Shown here: one piece after another, positions 1 through 11,049 of the stretch
Layout of the letters: each line of letters opens with the position of its first letter
Numbering within the stretch: position 1 is the first letter of the stretch
Assembly: GCA_905221605.1 (NCBI GenBank)
Contig: CAJNDS010002424.1
Span: 955,709-1,019,708 of the forward strand
DNA from: Symbiodinium natans
Taxonomy: Eukaryota; Sar; Dinophyceae; Suessiales; Symbiodiniaceae
Direction of reading: 5' to 3'
Length of the DNA stretch: 64,000 bases
Position numbers and translations under genes: made by a program
Notes under the pieces: model-generated
What the model was told of the DNA's origin: nothing
Databases searched by the model: none
Seen by the model: only the letters and a program-made list of their open reading frames with translations

Positions 1-590
1 TGTTGCTACTACTGCTACTATTACTACTACTGCTAGTGCGAACACCATTACTTTGCGATTACTGTTGCTTTTACGGCTTACGGTCTCTGTCACAACTAAT
101 ACTCCTGTAGGTACTTGAACTCTTACGATTCCTCGTGCTAATACTTCTTCAAGTCTTGGTGAAAGTTGAAGTGTCCCAAGTAAATTCAGAGGGAACAGAG
201 GTTTTGCAATGATAGTGCACAAGAGATAGAGGTTTCGCTGACCAGTTCGATGGCCATGACATTTACAGTTACAGTTGTTATTTCTAGTACTATTCTTATT
301 GTTATTACAATCACTTGCTGTTCTTATGGCTACTGCAATTACTATTACAGCCTTTGCTCATTCTTATTGCTAGTGCTCTTACTCTTGTGAGTTTTTCGAA
401 TGCTGTTGCATGTTGTTAGATTTTGATGCCTTTACGAATAAAGTTAGTAGAAGTGTCACTAGTACAGTTGCTGTTACTACTGCGATCTACTACTCATACG
501 ATTGCTGTTCTCATTTGTACTCGTTTCTTTGCTCGCACTCGTATTGGTATTATTCTCATAGTGTATATCAATATGTATGCTCCGACCTGC
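1..590. repeat. Degenerate pyrimidine-rich trinucleotide tract
   Basis: A long run of loosely repeated ACT/TGC/TTA-type triplets (tactactgctactatt and similar) with constant drift and no stable period. Short ORFs cross it but have low-complexity Ser/Tyr/Val/Thr composition and no recognisable domain. I read it as a decayed microsatellite. Confidence 0.6.
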
Positions 591-1250
591 AGGAGATGGT
601 CCCGCAAATTCCCCGCGGGCTTCTCCTGCTGGCCCGCACCGGGCTCAGCTGGACCAGAAACAAGAGAGGCCTGGTCCCACAGCTATGTCTGCCACTAGTA
701 ATTCCCAACACAGAAGCACACTCTGGTGACTTGTGGTCCATCGTACTGGAGAGATTGTCAAGTTTGAAAGAGTTGTCGCGACAGTTGCCATCCGTTGAGC
801 GCCAGAGGTCTTCAATGCCTGGATCATCCGTCTGCCGTGAGCATGCCGGCTCTCCTGGAAGTTGAAGAGGCCTTATGGGTGATGGGCTGATGACGGCTAC
901 TGGGCCCGGATGGGCCCGGCAAGATGGGGAAGCAGTTCTGATGAATACACCAGACACTTTGTCACGCATGTCTGAGAGTCGCGTGCTGCGCGCTTGTTGG
1001 GGGAGAGTCGAGTGGTCCCTCAGCAGCTGCGGGGTTGGCGATGCTTCTGTCGTGGAAACTGGGCACAGCAGGTCTGTCGGCGTTGCCCATGGATGCAAGC
1101 AGCAGAGGACAACTGGGATCATGCTTGGAAGCTGCAGCGCTTCGATCCCTCCTCATTTCCCCATTCGAAGCCTGCAACCACGAAGCACCCCCCCCCCCTA
1201 AAAAAAAACAAACAAATAAAATAGTCCAAGTTAATGCCGCGTGGAATTAG
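591..1250. other. Unassigned mixed-composition stretch
   Basis: GC content rises and several overlapping ORFs of 70-180 codons exist on both strands. None has a recognisable motif and the frames contradict each other. The stretch closes with a C-run and A-rich segment near 1190-1220. No gene can be supported here, although an upstream exon of the next entry could be hidden in it. Confidence 0.3.
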
Positions 1251-1331
1251 CCGCAGCCCTAAACTGCATTCTCTATGCTAAATGTTTTAAAGAATTTAAA
1301 GCCCGACACGCTAAAGCCTAAACACGATCAG

Positions 1332-2263
1332 GAGGATGGGAGCGATGAGGCTCCGGATCCTTGTCTGGCTGCGCATATGTTCGGAAGAGCCTGAGAATCT
1401 TGATTTGGGGAGACCCTTTATAGGGGATTATCCAGGGCACTGTTGGGGTTGCATCGGGTTATCTGGGGGTTAAACAGGGCATTGTAGGTTCTTTTTTGAA
1501 TAACAGGTATTTAGATCAGCTACCGTTTTGGCTTTGGGAGTGGTTACGTCTTCATGCTCAATGACGAGGTTTAGGGTGTATGGTTGCTGTCTATCACCGG
1601 AACTGAGTCTAGGGCTGGTCACTGGGCTGACGCGACAGGAGAAAGTTCTGGTGGACGACCGCCCGAAACCTGGTCAGATTCTCCCATCAGCCCTCAGATG
1701 GACATGGGAGAGGGGGGCGGGTTAAGCTGGAACAGCAAAGAGCAAAGAAGCTGCTTTTGCTGGATTTGGGGATGTTTTCGGGGTTGCCAGTGAGGAGTTC
1801 TCAGAATTTTGGTGGGACTGCCCCAAAAGGCCTCAAAATCCCCCAAACAACCCTAAACCCCTAAAAGCCCCTAAGCCAAACAAAGCCGTGATCTTCAAAC
1901 CCAAGAACCCTGAACCATAAGCCCTAAACTCTAAACCCTTTGACCCCTAAACCCTTTAAGTCCTTAACCCTTCAAGCCCTAACCACCCAAGCAAAACGCT
2001 GACAGAGGCCCCACCCCTCAAAAAAAACTAAATAAATAAATGTATAAACTTAATACATCTAAAAAAACCACTAGAAGCCACTAGAAGCCACTAAAAGCCA
2101 CTAAGCACCACCAAAAAGCCACTGAACAAATCAAGAAACCACCCAACCCCGCCAAAAGACCACTAAGAACCTAGAGAGTACCAGAGGCCTCCTTCCCTTG
2201 CCCGCACCGGAGCCTCGCCAGATCGAAGTGTTCGGACCTGAGCTCCCGGAACTAAGCCTCTAA
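1332..2263 (+). CDS. 3' end of an unknown protein gene (two candidate exons)
   Basis: Two exon-like segments are readable. The first, about 1332-1391, follows an AG and reads EDGSDEAPDPCLAAHMFGRA. The second, about 2212-2263, reads PRQIEVFGPELPELSL and ends at TAA. It is followed directly by a TTTAGGG tract at about 2285-2320. Between them lie CCCTAAA-rich intronic sequence and a short A-rich repeat with phased 'ccactaaaag' units at about 2060-2130. I recognise no family. The terminal exon is supported mainly by its protein-like composition, its stop and its position between oppositely oriented telomere-type tracts. Confidence 0.35.
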
Positions 2264-2830
2264 GAGGCCCTTGGTGTTGGGGGGTAGGGTTTAGGGTTTA
2301 GGGTTTAGGGTTTAGGGCTGAGGGCTTGGGGAGTTGGAGTTCGGGGAGTGGGGCTTCAGTTAGGGGGTTTAGGGATTAGGGAGGCTTTTAAGGGTTTGAG
2401 GGGTTTGGGGTTTTAGAGATGAAACCCCTAACCACTAGATCCTAAGACTTTAACCTAAGCCCGAAACCCTAAACCCGTCTTTTCTTTTGTGGTGTTAGGA
2501 TCCTTTTGAGGTCTACACAAGAAAGGTACTACTCTCCCTCCCATTTCAACCCTTCAACCTCAAACCTGCTCTAAAAGCCTCAAAAAAAACTATTTGCTTA
2601 AGACCCCCCCCCCCAAAAAAAAAAGAAACAATCTTCCTTATAAGGGAAATATTGGGACTATTATCCTTTACCTTTTGCTGGGGCTCTTAAACAAAAAGTA
2701 GTATAGCCTGAGCGAAACCCAACACCCGAAACCTTCACCCTACACCCCTAAACCCTCACGCAACTTGGGAAACTCGCAGGCGTGGGACCACCTGGGGATC
2801 TTTCGGATAACTTCAGGGTTTAGTTTAGGC

Positions 2831-2922
2831 CTGGAATGTTCCCTTTTTTGCAACGACGATCATAATAGGAGGACTTTTTTAGCCCTATTAAGGACTGTTA
2901 GTACGAGGGGGAACATCCCAAG
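2831..2922. mobile_element. TIR element, family A (TTGGGATGTTCCC), diverged left end
   Basis: The right end reads ggactgttagtacgaggggg then aacatcccaag. The left end reads ggaatgttccc. The two ends are inverted copies of the family A termini seen more perfectly at 40067-40158 and 59807-59911. No ORF. Non-autonomous. Confidence 0.5.
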
Positions 2923-3563
2923 GTTTAGGGTTTAGGGATATTCTTTGGGATGGTTTTGGGAGCATTGAGGATAACTTTAGGACGTGTTTGCCATCTCATG
3001 GGTCCTGAACATCTGTATGCCACGAAGCCGTCCTAGCACCAAAGAACACAAGAAGGGTTTAGGGCATTGGGTTTAGGGCTTAGGTCCTAGGTTGAACCTT
3101 ATATGCCCTGAAGCCCTGAATCTCAGCAGCCACGAAATGCTCTGAAACCCTCACGCCCTTCAAAAACCTGAAACCCCCATAACACCCCAACAGCCCTGAC
3201 GCAAACCATGCAGACCCTAAACCCCAAACCCCAAACCCTAAACCCTAGCCCTGAAAACACTCAAAGGTGTCTTCGGAAGATAGGTCCGGACGACCTGCTG
3301 GGCTTCAGTGTTGAGGCGGGCTTGGGACGGAGGGCTTCGGGTTCCGGATTTTGAGGGCTCAGGGTTTTGGGGGGGTCTTGAGGGTTTTGCTGCTGGTTTC
3401 CAGGGTTTAGGTTTTGAGGGTTGGGGCGGTGGGGGGGGTGGTAGGGTTTAGGCCTTTCAAGGGTTTCGAGGGTGTGGCGGTTGGTTCATGCGCGATCCGT
3501 TCTGGGGGCGGTTTCAGGGCTCGGTTAAGTGTGAGGAAGGTCGAAAACCCCGTTCCTCCGTCC

Positions 3564-3706
3564 TTGCCCCTAAACCCTAAACCCTAAACCCTAAACGCTA
3601 AACCCTAAACCCTAAACCCTAAACCCTAAACCCTAAACCCTAAACCCTAAACCCTAAACCCTAAACCCTAAACCCTAAACCCTCAACCCTAAACCCTAAA
3701 CCCTGA
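3564..3706 (-). repeat. CCCTAAA array (interstitial telomere-type)
   Basis: About 20 near-perfect 7-bp CCCTAAA units with single-base variants. The array is bounded by ordinary sequence on both sides, so it is interstitial and not a chromosome end. Confidence 0.9.
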
Positions 3707-4249
3707 ACCTGCCCTGGAATCCCAATTCTCAGCTAGTAAGTAGCATCTAGGCGGATGCCAGCCGGCCTGGCTGCCTGCAGCTGCTTAGCAGCGATTCAGA
3801 GGTTTCCCCTGCAGAAGGTGTCAGGGGGTCTTGGGATGTTCCCTCCAGGGGGTACGATAATCCCTATGAAGGGCTGTTCGTAGAAGGGGGAGAAGGAAGC
3901 ACCTCGCTTCGATGGTTTCCGGTTTGGGGCCTGAACTTCTCAAACCCCCTCCTCCAAAACCTCAAGCACACGATAATCCACTGTGGCATTGAACAGCATT
4001 TGTGTCTAAACCCGAAATCCTTAACTCTAGATACCCTGCCCTATGTCCTTAAACTTGAAGCCCTTAAATCCCTACACCCCTAAACCCTAAATTTCTTCAC
4101 CCCTGAGCCCTATGTCCCTGAACCGAAGCCCAAACCCTCAATCCTAAGCCTTAAGCCCTAAAGCCCCTCAACCCCAAGGACTGGGGGTTAGGGTTTGGGG
4201 TTTAGGGCTTAGGGTTTACGGTGACTGTTTTTTGAACATGTGGAGGGCG

Positions 4250-4325
4250 GGCCACAAGCCACAAGCCACGGAGGTAGCATGAAATATCTATTTAAATTTC
4301 CGCGTGTGTAAATGTGATCATTTAA
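4250..4325. repeat. Dispersed repeat, copy 1 (acggaggtagcatgaaatat)
   Basis: The segment with acggaggtagcatgaaatat then ctatttaaatttccgcgtgt recurs in diverged form at about 4903-4965 (cacggaggtagtataaaata, then tgtccgcgtataaa). Both copies lie next to telomere-type arrays. No coding potential. Probably two copies of one short interspersed element. Confidence 0.5.
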
Positions 4326-4440
4326 GTGGTCCGGGCACTTGTGGGCAACTCGACGACTCCGACCCCATGAAAGGCCAGAAAGATGCTAGGACAATGTCCT
4401 AGGAATTTTGGGGGGCTTTGGGGGTTTGAGGCCTTTTAAA

Positions 4441-4534
4441 TAAACCCTAAACCCTAAACCCTAAACCCCTAAACCCTAAACCCTAAACCCTAAACCCAAA
4501 ACCCTAAACCCTAAACCCTAAACCCTAAACCCTA

Positions 4535-4567
<33 letters not shown>

Positions 4568-4598
4568 ACCCTAAACCCTAAACCCTAAACCCTAAACC
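4441..4598 (-). repeat. CCCTAAA array (interstitial telomere-type)
   Basis: About 22 units with occasional CCCTAACC and CCCAAAA variants. It is followed by a 'ggggcc' imperfect repeat region (4600-4870) with two related modules: ccaaaccctccaaaatatca and later aaacccccaaaatcgcctta, each followed by an 'acacaa...gaatttt' segment. Confidence 0.9.
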
Positions 4599-4975
4599 CA
4601 TTTTGGGGGCGGCCTTTTGGCCTCTCGGCCTCTTTTGGGGGCCTTTCGGGCCCTCAATGTGCTAGGAGTTTTTGGTTCTGTTGGCTTTCGGAGGGCCCTT
4701 CTAAAGGCCTTCCAGGGGCCCCAAACCCTCCAAAATATCACCCTAACACAAGGTGTTACGAATTTTCCGGGCCCCAAACCCTGTCGGAAGGGAAACCAAA
4801 CCCCCAAAATCGCCTTAACACAATGCGCTAGGAATTTTCGGTTTTTTGACGGCTATGGTTTCCGGGTGTTTTAACAAAGGGCGGCCCCACCCAACCCCCC
4901 TCACGGAGGTAGTATAAAATATCTGTTTTGTTTATTAAATGTCCGCGTATAAAAGCATAGTCACCGTAGGGTTTG

Positions 4976-5067
4976 GGGTTTGGGGTTTGGGGTTTAGGGT
5001 TTAGGGTTTAGGGTTTAGGGTTTAGGGTTTAGGGTTTAGGGTTTAGGGTTTAGGGTTTAGGGTTTAG
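4976..5067 (+). repeat. TTTAGGG array (interstitial telomere-type)
   Basis: About 13 units, starting with TTTGGGG variants that become perfect TTTAGGG. The orientation is opposite to the arrays at 3.6 and 4.5 kb. Confidence 0.9.
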
Positions 5068-5077
5068 GGACCCTAAG

Positions 5078-5175
5078 GATTGTGTCCATCTCCGAGAAGG
5101 GCCTCCTGGGCCGTCGAAACGCGGCCGTGGCGCCCGCGGAGCGCGCCTTAGAAGGCCGGCCCTTTGCTGCCTCCG
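5078..5175 (+). CDS. Orphan candidate exon
   Basis: After an AG at 5076-5077 the frame reads IVSISEKGLLGRR, then an Ala-rich stretch ending GRPFAAS, up to a possible GT donor at 5176. It is GC-rich, stop-free and protein-like, unlike its surroundings. No family recognised. It breaks the usual flank rule because the tract just upstream is TTTAGGG, which lowers confidence that it is an internal exon. Confidence 0.3.
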
Positions 5176-6084
5176 GTCGGGGGTTTTAGGGCTTTAGGGT
5201 TATTTATTAGGGTTTTAGGTTTTAGGGTTTTGGGGTTTAGGGTTTTTAGGGTTTAGGGTTTTAGGGTTTCGGTGTGCCTCTGGTGCCTGGTTTGGGGTTT
5301 AGGGGTTATGGTTTTTAAGGGTTGTAGGGTTTTAGGGGTTTAGGGGTTTCAGGGTGGAGGGTTTAGTGTTTGGGGTTAGGGTGTAGATTTTGGGGTTGGG
5401 TTCAGGGTTTGGGGTTTAGGAACTCTGGGGTTCAGACTGAGAGTTTAGTTTTTTCCCACCCCCTCCATGCGCGGTTAGGCTTTTTAAGTCAACCATTCGC
5501 CTCGCCTCCTCACCCGGTGCCCGCCCGTCCATGTCTAGGCTTAGTCCCTAGAGTGCCCACCCTGGGCGCCCCCCCAGAGAGCATCCTGCCGAGTATCCTG
5601 CCCACCCCGAGAAGCCCGCATCCCCAACAAAAACCTCCCCAGACTTCCGCGGAAAGTCCTGTATGAATTTACAATAACAATATAGGCGAACTTCTAAGCA
5701 CGAGGGCATGGGCCATGCCGCATGGCTAAAGCGAAAGAAACATGAACCCAGGCTGGTTCTGTAGGGGTGTCTCTTTTTGGGATTACTTGTTTCCTTAGAA
5801 AAAGATCTCAAAAAATGGGGTTGGGGTTTCTAGGTTTAAGGAACAGCACCCAAGATTCTAAGGCTTAAGGGTTGAGGGATTGACGGTCTCCTACAGCTAC
5901 AAGCAATTGCAGATACTTCGCCGCAGGCTTCTGTCATGACTCATCATTAGCTTGTACGGAGACGTGCACAACCCAGATGTACATGTATGCATATGTCTGT
6001 ATGCATTTTCTTATTTCTTCAAACTTCACGGTAGCACGACATCCTTGTGAACTCCTGTTTTAGCAAACCCAACATTTTCGCCAG

Positions 6085-6149
6085 GTTCCTGGGTCATTGA
6101 CGTGAACGGCGTAGTGGACAACCTGGAAGCCATGCGGTGCGAGCTGGAG
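6085..6149 (+). CDS. Orphan candidate exon
   Basis: After the AG at 6083-6084 the open frame reads SWVIDVNGVVDNLEAMRCEL, followed by a possible GC donor (GAG|GCAGG) at 6150. The composition is helical and acidic. I recognise no domain. It may belong with the candidate exon near 6643 to a gene upstream of the RRM gene. Confidence 0.3.
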
Positions 6150-6642
6150 GCAGGATGCGTGAAAGCCACGTCGTTTCATCAGATTCGAGTCGGCTTACTG
6201 CCGTGCATCCCTCGTATCCCCTAGAATAGGGATACCTTGTTTGGGGGTTATGATGGTTGTCGTTTTGTGTAGTCATCACAGTGCAGGTTCACTGTTCGAG
6301 ATTCAGGGTTCAGAGGCTGAGGCTCTCTTAGCAGAATGTGGAGTCGAGGGTTTAGGGTTTGGGGTTTAGGGTTTTGGGTTTAGGGTTTTGGGTTTGCCGT
6401 TGGAGTTTCCGTCAGGCTCCAACCATCTTGCTGGTCGTCCTCGTGCCGCCGCAGGAGGACCCACGTCCGAGAAGCGTTCGTGCACTGCGACAGCGGCCTC
6501 GAACCCCCGACTCCAAACCCCACACCCTCAGGCCTACACCCGAAGTCCGACAGAAACAGAATCCTAAACCCAACAACCTGAACCCTATGCCCCATGAAAT
6601 CCCGCCACCCTGCACCATAAACTCGGTCTGGAGTCGCGTGAA

Positions 6643-6712
6643 GGAGGCGGACGAGTTCGGCCGGAGGAAGCCCAACCGACCTGCCGTGGCCTGGATCAAT
6701 TCGGGATGCGTT
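6643..6712 (+). CDS. Orphan candidate exon
   Basis: After an AG|G acceptor-like site the frame reads EADEFGRRKPNRPAVAWINS. The stretch is open, charged and GC-rich, and differs from the telomere-derived DNA around it. No family recognised. About 100 bp downstream TTTAGGG sequence returns, the usual position of such a tract after an exon. Confidence 0.3.
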
Positions 6713-7596
6713 TGGCCGACATGTAAAAAAAGCTGGCCGACATGCAGGGTTTAGGGTTTAGTTAAGGTTGAGGGTGTGGCTGTTCGTGATGCAGAAAGAG
6801 AGGGTTGGCGGGTCTGGCGGAGGTGCCGGACTGGTGACCCGAGATGCGTGAAAAACTAAGGGGTCTGGCGGATGTTTTGGGTTGGTGGCTCGAGATCCAA
6901 AAAAAATGAGGCTGGCGGGCGGATCTTTCAGGTTGGTGGCCTGAGATGCATCCTTTTCGTTATAGATCAAACTTAAGAGATCTCGGGTGGGAAGGAGTAA
7001 ATACAAAAATGGTAGGAATCCAAGCCAACTTTTCAGGTTGGCTGCCCACGCTGCAAAAAATAGTCCGGAAAGGCAAGTAAGTATTTAAATAGGCCAGCCA
7101 GCTCCCCGACAATGGCCCATGTTAAAGCTGCTTCGGGTCCTTTTGGGTTTTAGGGCTTAGGGTGTGAGGTTTGGGGTTTGGGATTTGGCATTTGGGACAC
7201 ACAACACCCCACAAGCTTCCTGGAACCAAGGTGATCCCGCACGCCAACGTCAAGGGGGAAGTTCCACTGTGTCGATGTAACGGCTACTGCAAGTGTGGTC
7301 TTGCCGATGCCCTGGGGCGGGCACGCGAAGAGCAGGGGAAGCGCCTCAGCAGATAGTTTCATGCCGCCAACTCACCAAGAATCCCCTACGCCCGATACAC
7401 TACATGTCAACCCCCTGGAATCCCAAATTCAGAGCCACTTCTTCCCTGGGAAGCCTTCTCTGCCCGATGGCGGTCTTGTGGAGGTAACCGATACCATTCG
7501 ATACCCCTGAACCCGAAACCCTAACCCCTAAACCCTAAACCCGAAACCCTACACACGGCTGACCGCTCGGACTCTGCCAGTGCTGAGAGGTGGAGT

Positions 7597-9690
7597 GTGG
7601 CCCAGCCGGCACTGCGCATCAGCAACTTGCACCCAGATGTGACGGAAGAGATGCTTTACAGCTCCCAGGTTGCAACCCAGAAGAGGGTTTCTACACAACC
7701 TAGCAGAAGCCCTCTTCTGCTAGGGTTTTTGGTAAACCCTGAGCCCAAGCTCAGCTTCTCTTCGCGTCTCTGCAGGGGCGCTGAGGGTCATGACAAAAGG
7801 AGAGCCACACTCTAGTGCCACCTTAAGTCGTACGGCAATCAGCTTTCAGCTGCGGTAGACTAAGTAAGCTGAGCGGCTATCGATGCCCATAGTGATGATC
7901 ACGAATTTCAACCCTCCACTGTAACAGCATCTGGAGGCAGTCAAGCTTGCTCTCGTTCGCAGCAATTGAGTGCGAAGATCCCTTTCACCCTCTCAGCCTG
8001 AATCCTAAACCTGAAACCTAAACCCTTCAGTTTCACCCCCCCAACCCCCCCAAGCTCAAACCTTCTGATACCCTTTGCCCTCTCTTCAAAGGCTTGTTTT
8101 CAGAGCTGGCGCCCGTAGCCACCCTGCGTGTGGTGCGCGACACCAAAACCTTGGAGTCTGAGCTGCACGGCTTTGCAACTTCGGCTGCAAAGGGTTTAGG
8201 ACTTATATTGTTGTTGTGGCAAGTACTTTAGCAATTTATTGCTTCTTGCCCTGGAATAAGGTTTCTGCTGGCAAACTCTGGTTCCTGTTACCATTTTGCT
8301 GTTGTTACAACTTTCTTAAAATCAATGGAAACCCTAAACCCTAAACCCTAAACCCTAAACCCTGAACCCTAAACCCTAAACCCTAAACCCTAAACCCTAA
8401 ACCCTAAACCCTAAACCCTAAACCCTGGGGGAATAGGATTTTATGCTGGTCAGCTATGGCTCCGGTCACCTCCTGAGGTAAACTTCCACACCTTCAACGA
8501 TGCGCAGAAGGTGCTGGAAGTGGGGGCCTTGGCTTTAGGGTTTAGGGTTTAGGGTTTAGGGTTTAGGGTTTAGAGTTTAGGGTTTAGGGTTTAGGGTTTA
8601 GGGTTTAGGGTTTAGAATAACAAGCTGCAAAAAGGGTGTTTCGGGGCTGCACTGTGTGGCTTGGGTGTACCACGCTGTGCAGCTGGAAATTCGGGTTCGT
8701 GAGCTCCTGCCAGCTAAGCCACCCTAAACCCTAAACCCTAAACCCTAAACCCAAAACCCTAAACCCAAAACCCAAAACCCTTTGCGGCTCTGGGTCCTTT
8801 AGAGTTCAGAGCTACGGATCTCTAAAAGTGCCAAGGCCAAGCGCAAACTCTTCCGAATACAAAGCTCGCTTCTTCGATCCGGTTCTTCCCTCGGGCTCCT
8901 TCGTGAAGTCGCGTGGTTTAGGGGGTTTAGGGGGTTTAAGGTTTAGGGTTTAGGGTTTAGGGTTTAGGGTTTAGGGTTTAGGGTTTTAGGTTTAACTCAG
9001 GAGCCTGATGCCCCGCGTGCATTCGTACTTCGAGGCATGTTCGAGCCAAGAGACGACAGTCCGTCATGCTGTGTAAGTTTGCGCTTCATGTTGGTGTGCA
9101 GACATGGCACATACTTGTAGGGTGGCGTCAGGCATTCCGACAATTTCGGGTTCAGGGTTGGGCGGCTGTGCAAGACTCAGCCCAAGCTTAGAAGTTTGTC
9201 AGGGGTGCCAGCAAATGTGTACAAAGGCATGAATGCATCTGACCCAGGATGTACATCAAGTTCATGTGGTTGCTTCCGGAACATGCCGGGGTCAAATGCA
9301 GTTACAGACCAAACTGAATTTTAGCAGCGTGCGCATGATGAGCGTGCAAATCACCTTCCACGCATGTTCGCTGGAATCGGCTGTGGTAGCGAGCCTGAGA
9401 GAATGATTGATGCCAATATTCACCATTAGTAACCCGCTATTAACCACGATGCAATATTAACCATTATTAACCTCTAACCATGATCACCCATTCTGAACCA
9501 TTGTTCACCATTCTTAACCACTATTCCCAAATTTTTAGCCATTAGTTGCGAATACTAACCCTTATTAACCATTTTGGCCACTGCTAACCATAACCAACCA
9601 TAAAACGTAGTCTTCACCTGTTTCAAGGCCTTGGACGGCAGGCCGTTGCACGGACGCCGATGTTTTCTCAGCTGGTCCTCGAGAGCCAGG
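7597..9690 (+). CDS. RRM RNA-binding protein, poly(A)-binding-protein-like (RRM1 exons)
   Basis: Four exons rebuild one RNA recognition motif. 7597-7660 reads LRISNLHPDVTEEMLY (RNP2-type strand and helix 1). 8092-8174 reads LFSELAPVATLRVVRDTKT, then SELHGF. 8478-8519 reads VNFHTFNDAQKVLE (RNP1 strand and helix 2). 9628 to about 9690 reads ALDGRPLHGRRCFLSWSSR (strand 4). Order and spacing match the first RRM of poly(A)-binding proteins, which bind mRNA tails in the cytoplasm. The first two joins are phase-consistent with GC donors (7661 and 8175), and the third uses GT at 8520. The RNP1 core is two residues short at the 8174/8478 join (HGF directly before VNF), so a boundary may be slightly wrong or the motif has changed. 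A frame near 10610-10675 (ending LAPGNVE) sits where the linker to RRM2 would be. The start codon was not found. Another RRM family remains possible. Confidence 0.65.
8331..8428 (-). repeat. CCCTAAA array in an RRM-gene intron
   Basis: About 14 perfect units lying 50 bp upstream of the exon at 8478. The exon is followed by a TTTAGGG array at 8537-8613. This is one of the clearest examples of an exon bracketed by divergent telomere-type arrays. Confidence 0.9.
8537..8613 (+). repeat. TTTAGGG array at the 5' end of an RRM-gene intron
   Basis: Eleven units starting about 18 bp after the probable GT donor of the 8478-8519 exon. Confidence 0.9.
9000..9074 (+). CDS. Candidate exon inside the RRM gene region
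   Basis: Between an AG|G acceptor and a strong GTAAGT donor the frame reads EPDAPRAFVLRGMFEPRDD. It looks like real coding sequence. Its insertion between two RRM1 exons is unexpected because the RRM joins cleanly without it. It could be an alternative exon or an exon fossil. Confidence 0.3.
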
Positions 9691-9713
9691 CCCGACGGCT
9701 GAGGGTCCTCTGT

Positions 9714-9765
9714 GTTTAGGGTTTAGGGTTTAGGGTTTAGGGTTTAGGGTTTAGGGTTTAGGGTA
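9714..9765 (+). repeat. TTTAGGG array
   Basis: Seven units directly downstream of the exon ending near 9690. This is the usual placement at an intron 5' end. Confidence 0.85.
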
Positions 9766-10599
9766 GGTAGGGGGGGGGCTTTACTCAGAGGGTCTATATC
9801 CCTAAGGGTCCCCCCTAATCCTATCCCCTAGTGTTGTTCCTTGTCTTGGGGGTAATTTTGCTGAGCTAGATGACCTTCACCGGCCAAGTACTCTGTGGTG
9901 ATGGTGGTCTCTGATGTCTGAGTAAAATGCATCTTAAACCCTACTCCCTAAACCCCAAACCCTAAGCCCTAAGCTCTAAACCCTAAACCCTAAGCCCTGC
10001 ACCACCAAGTCTTGAACCATTCCTGGAGCACCAGGCGCGAGGAAGCAGAACCTTGGCTGCCACCACCTGCTCCAAGCGACAGTGTCGGAGGCGGATCCGA
10101 ACACTGGCCTGACATGTGGAGCTTTGGGGGGGGTTAAGGGTTGAGGGTTAAGGGTTTACTCAGCTCTAACCCTTCTAAAGAGACTGTGATGATTACAGGA
10201 GGCGGGGTTTGTGGTACTGTTATCCGTGAGTGTGTTTACGGTTCCTTACGAATATTGGTGGGTGTTTATCTGGGGTGTCCCTTTGGGGCTACTTAGAAAC
10301 AGTAAATACTGTAGGAACGATGTGAGGCAACAATAAGATCATTTCTAGAATCCCAAATGACATTCCCAAATGGACATTGTACAGGGGACCCTGTAGTACA
10401 CTCACCGAGAACAGCAATGTAAACCCTGGCTCTTATCATGAAGGTCACTGTTTGGGTTTTGATACCACAACCACTGCCACTACGTGCCTGCGGATGGGTG
10501 CTGTCATGGTATCTCATGTCCCTAACCTTAGAACCCTAAACCCTAAACCTTCAAACCCTAAACCCCAAACCCTAAAGCCCTAAAGCCCTAAAGCCCTCG

Positions 10600-11000
10600 G
10601 AAAAAAGGCTCCCGGCGGATCCAGTCGCAACAGCTGCCGCTGGCCCCGGGCAACGTCGAGAGGGAAGAAGGCTCGGTGTTGGAGGAATCAGATGTTGGCA
10701 GCTGGCTGTTGAAGATAAGAGAGGAAGAGAACATACTTGCTGTACTGAGCCCTCTCCCAACCAAAGCCCTAGACTCTGTGAACCTGCGTCTTGCGTCGGT
10801 TGCTTTCTCCGTATGCGGGCCAGTCATGTCTAGCAGCCTCCTGCCAAAATGCTCGAACGTGGCTTTGCAGCCTTACGCCCCTGACTAAGTCTGTCCAAAA
10901 CCCTAAACCCTAAGCCCTAAACCCTGCCACAGGGCCGCCAGGGTTTTGTGTTTGAAGCTTTTGGCCCAAGCGCGATGAGCAAGAGCCAAGTGGGGGCACG
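10600..11000 (+). CDS. Possible further exons of the RRM gene
   Basis: Two weak segments. About 10608-10675 reads RRIQSQQLPLAPGNVE, similar in position to a PABP RRM1-RRM2 linker. About 10930-10995 reads GRQGFVFEAFGPSAMSKSQ, vaguely like an RNP1 strand. Neither is long enough to prove membership and the phases were not resolved. Confidence 0.25.
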
Positions 11001-11049
11001 TACGGGCTCTTGGAGGCCTGGCCACTGAACACCAAGGAAGGGGTTGAGG

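Noticed and set aside
7150-7362. Minus-strand frame with GIGKTTLAVAV, resembling a P-loop (Walker A)
   Set aside because: Only this short phrase fits; there is no Walker B or other NTPase motif, and the frame ends in telomere-repeat-derived Pro/Lys sequence. The surrounding genes are all on the other strand. Probably chance.
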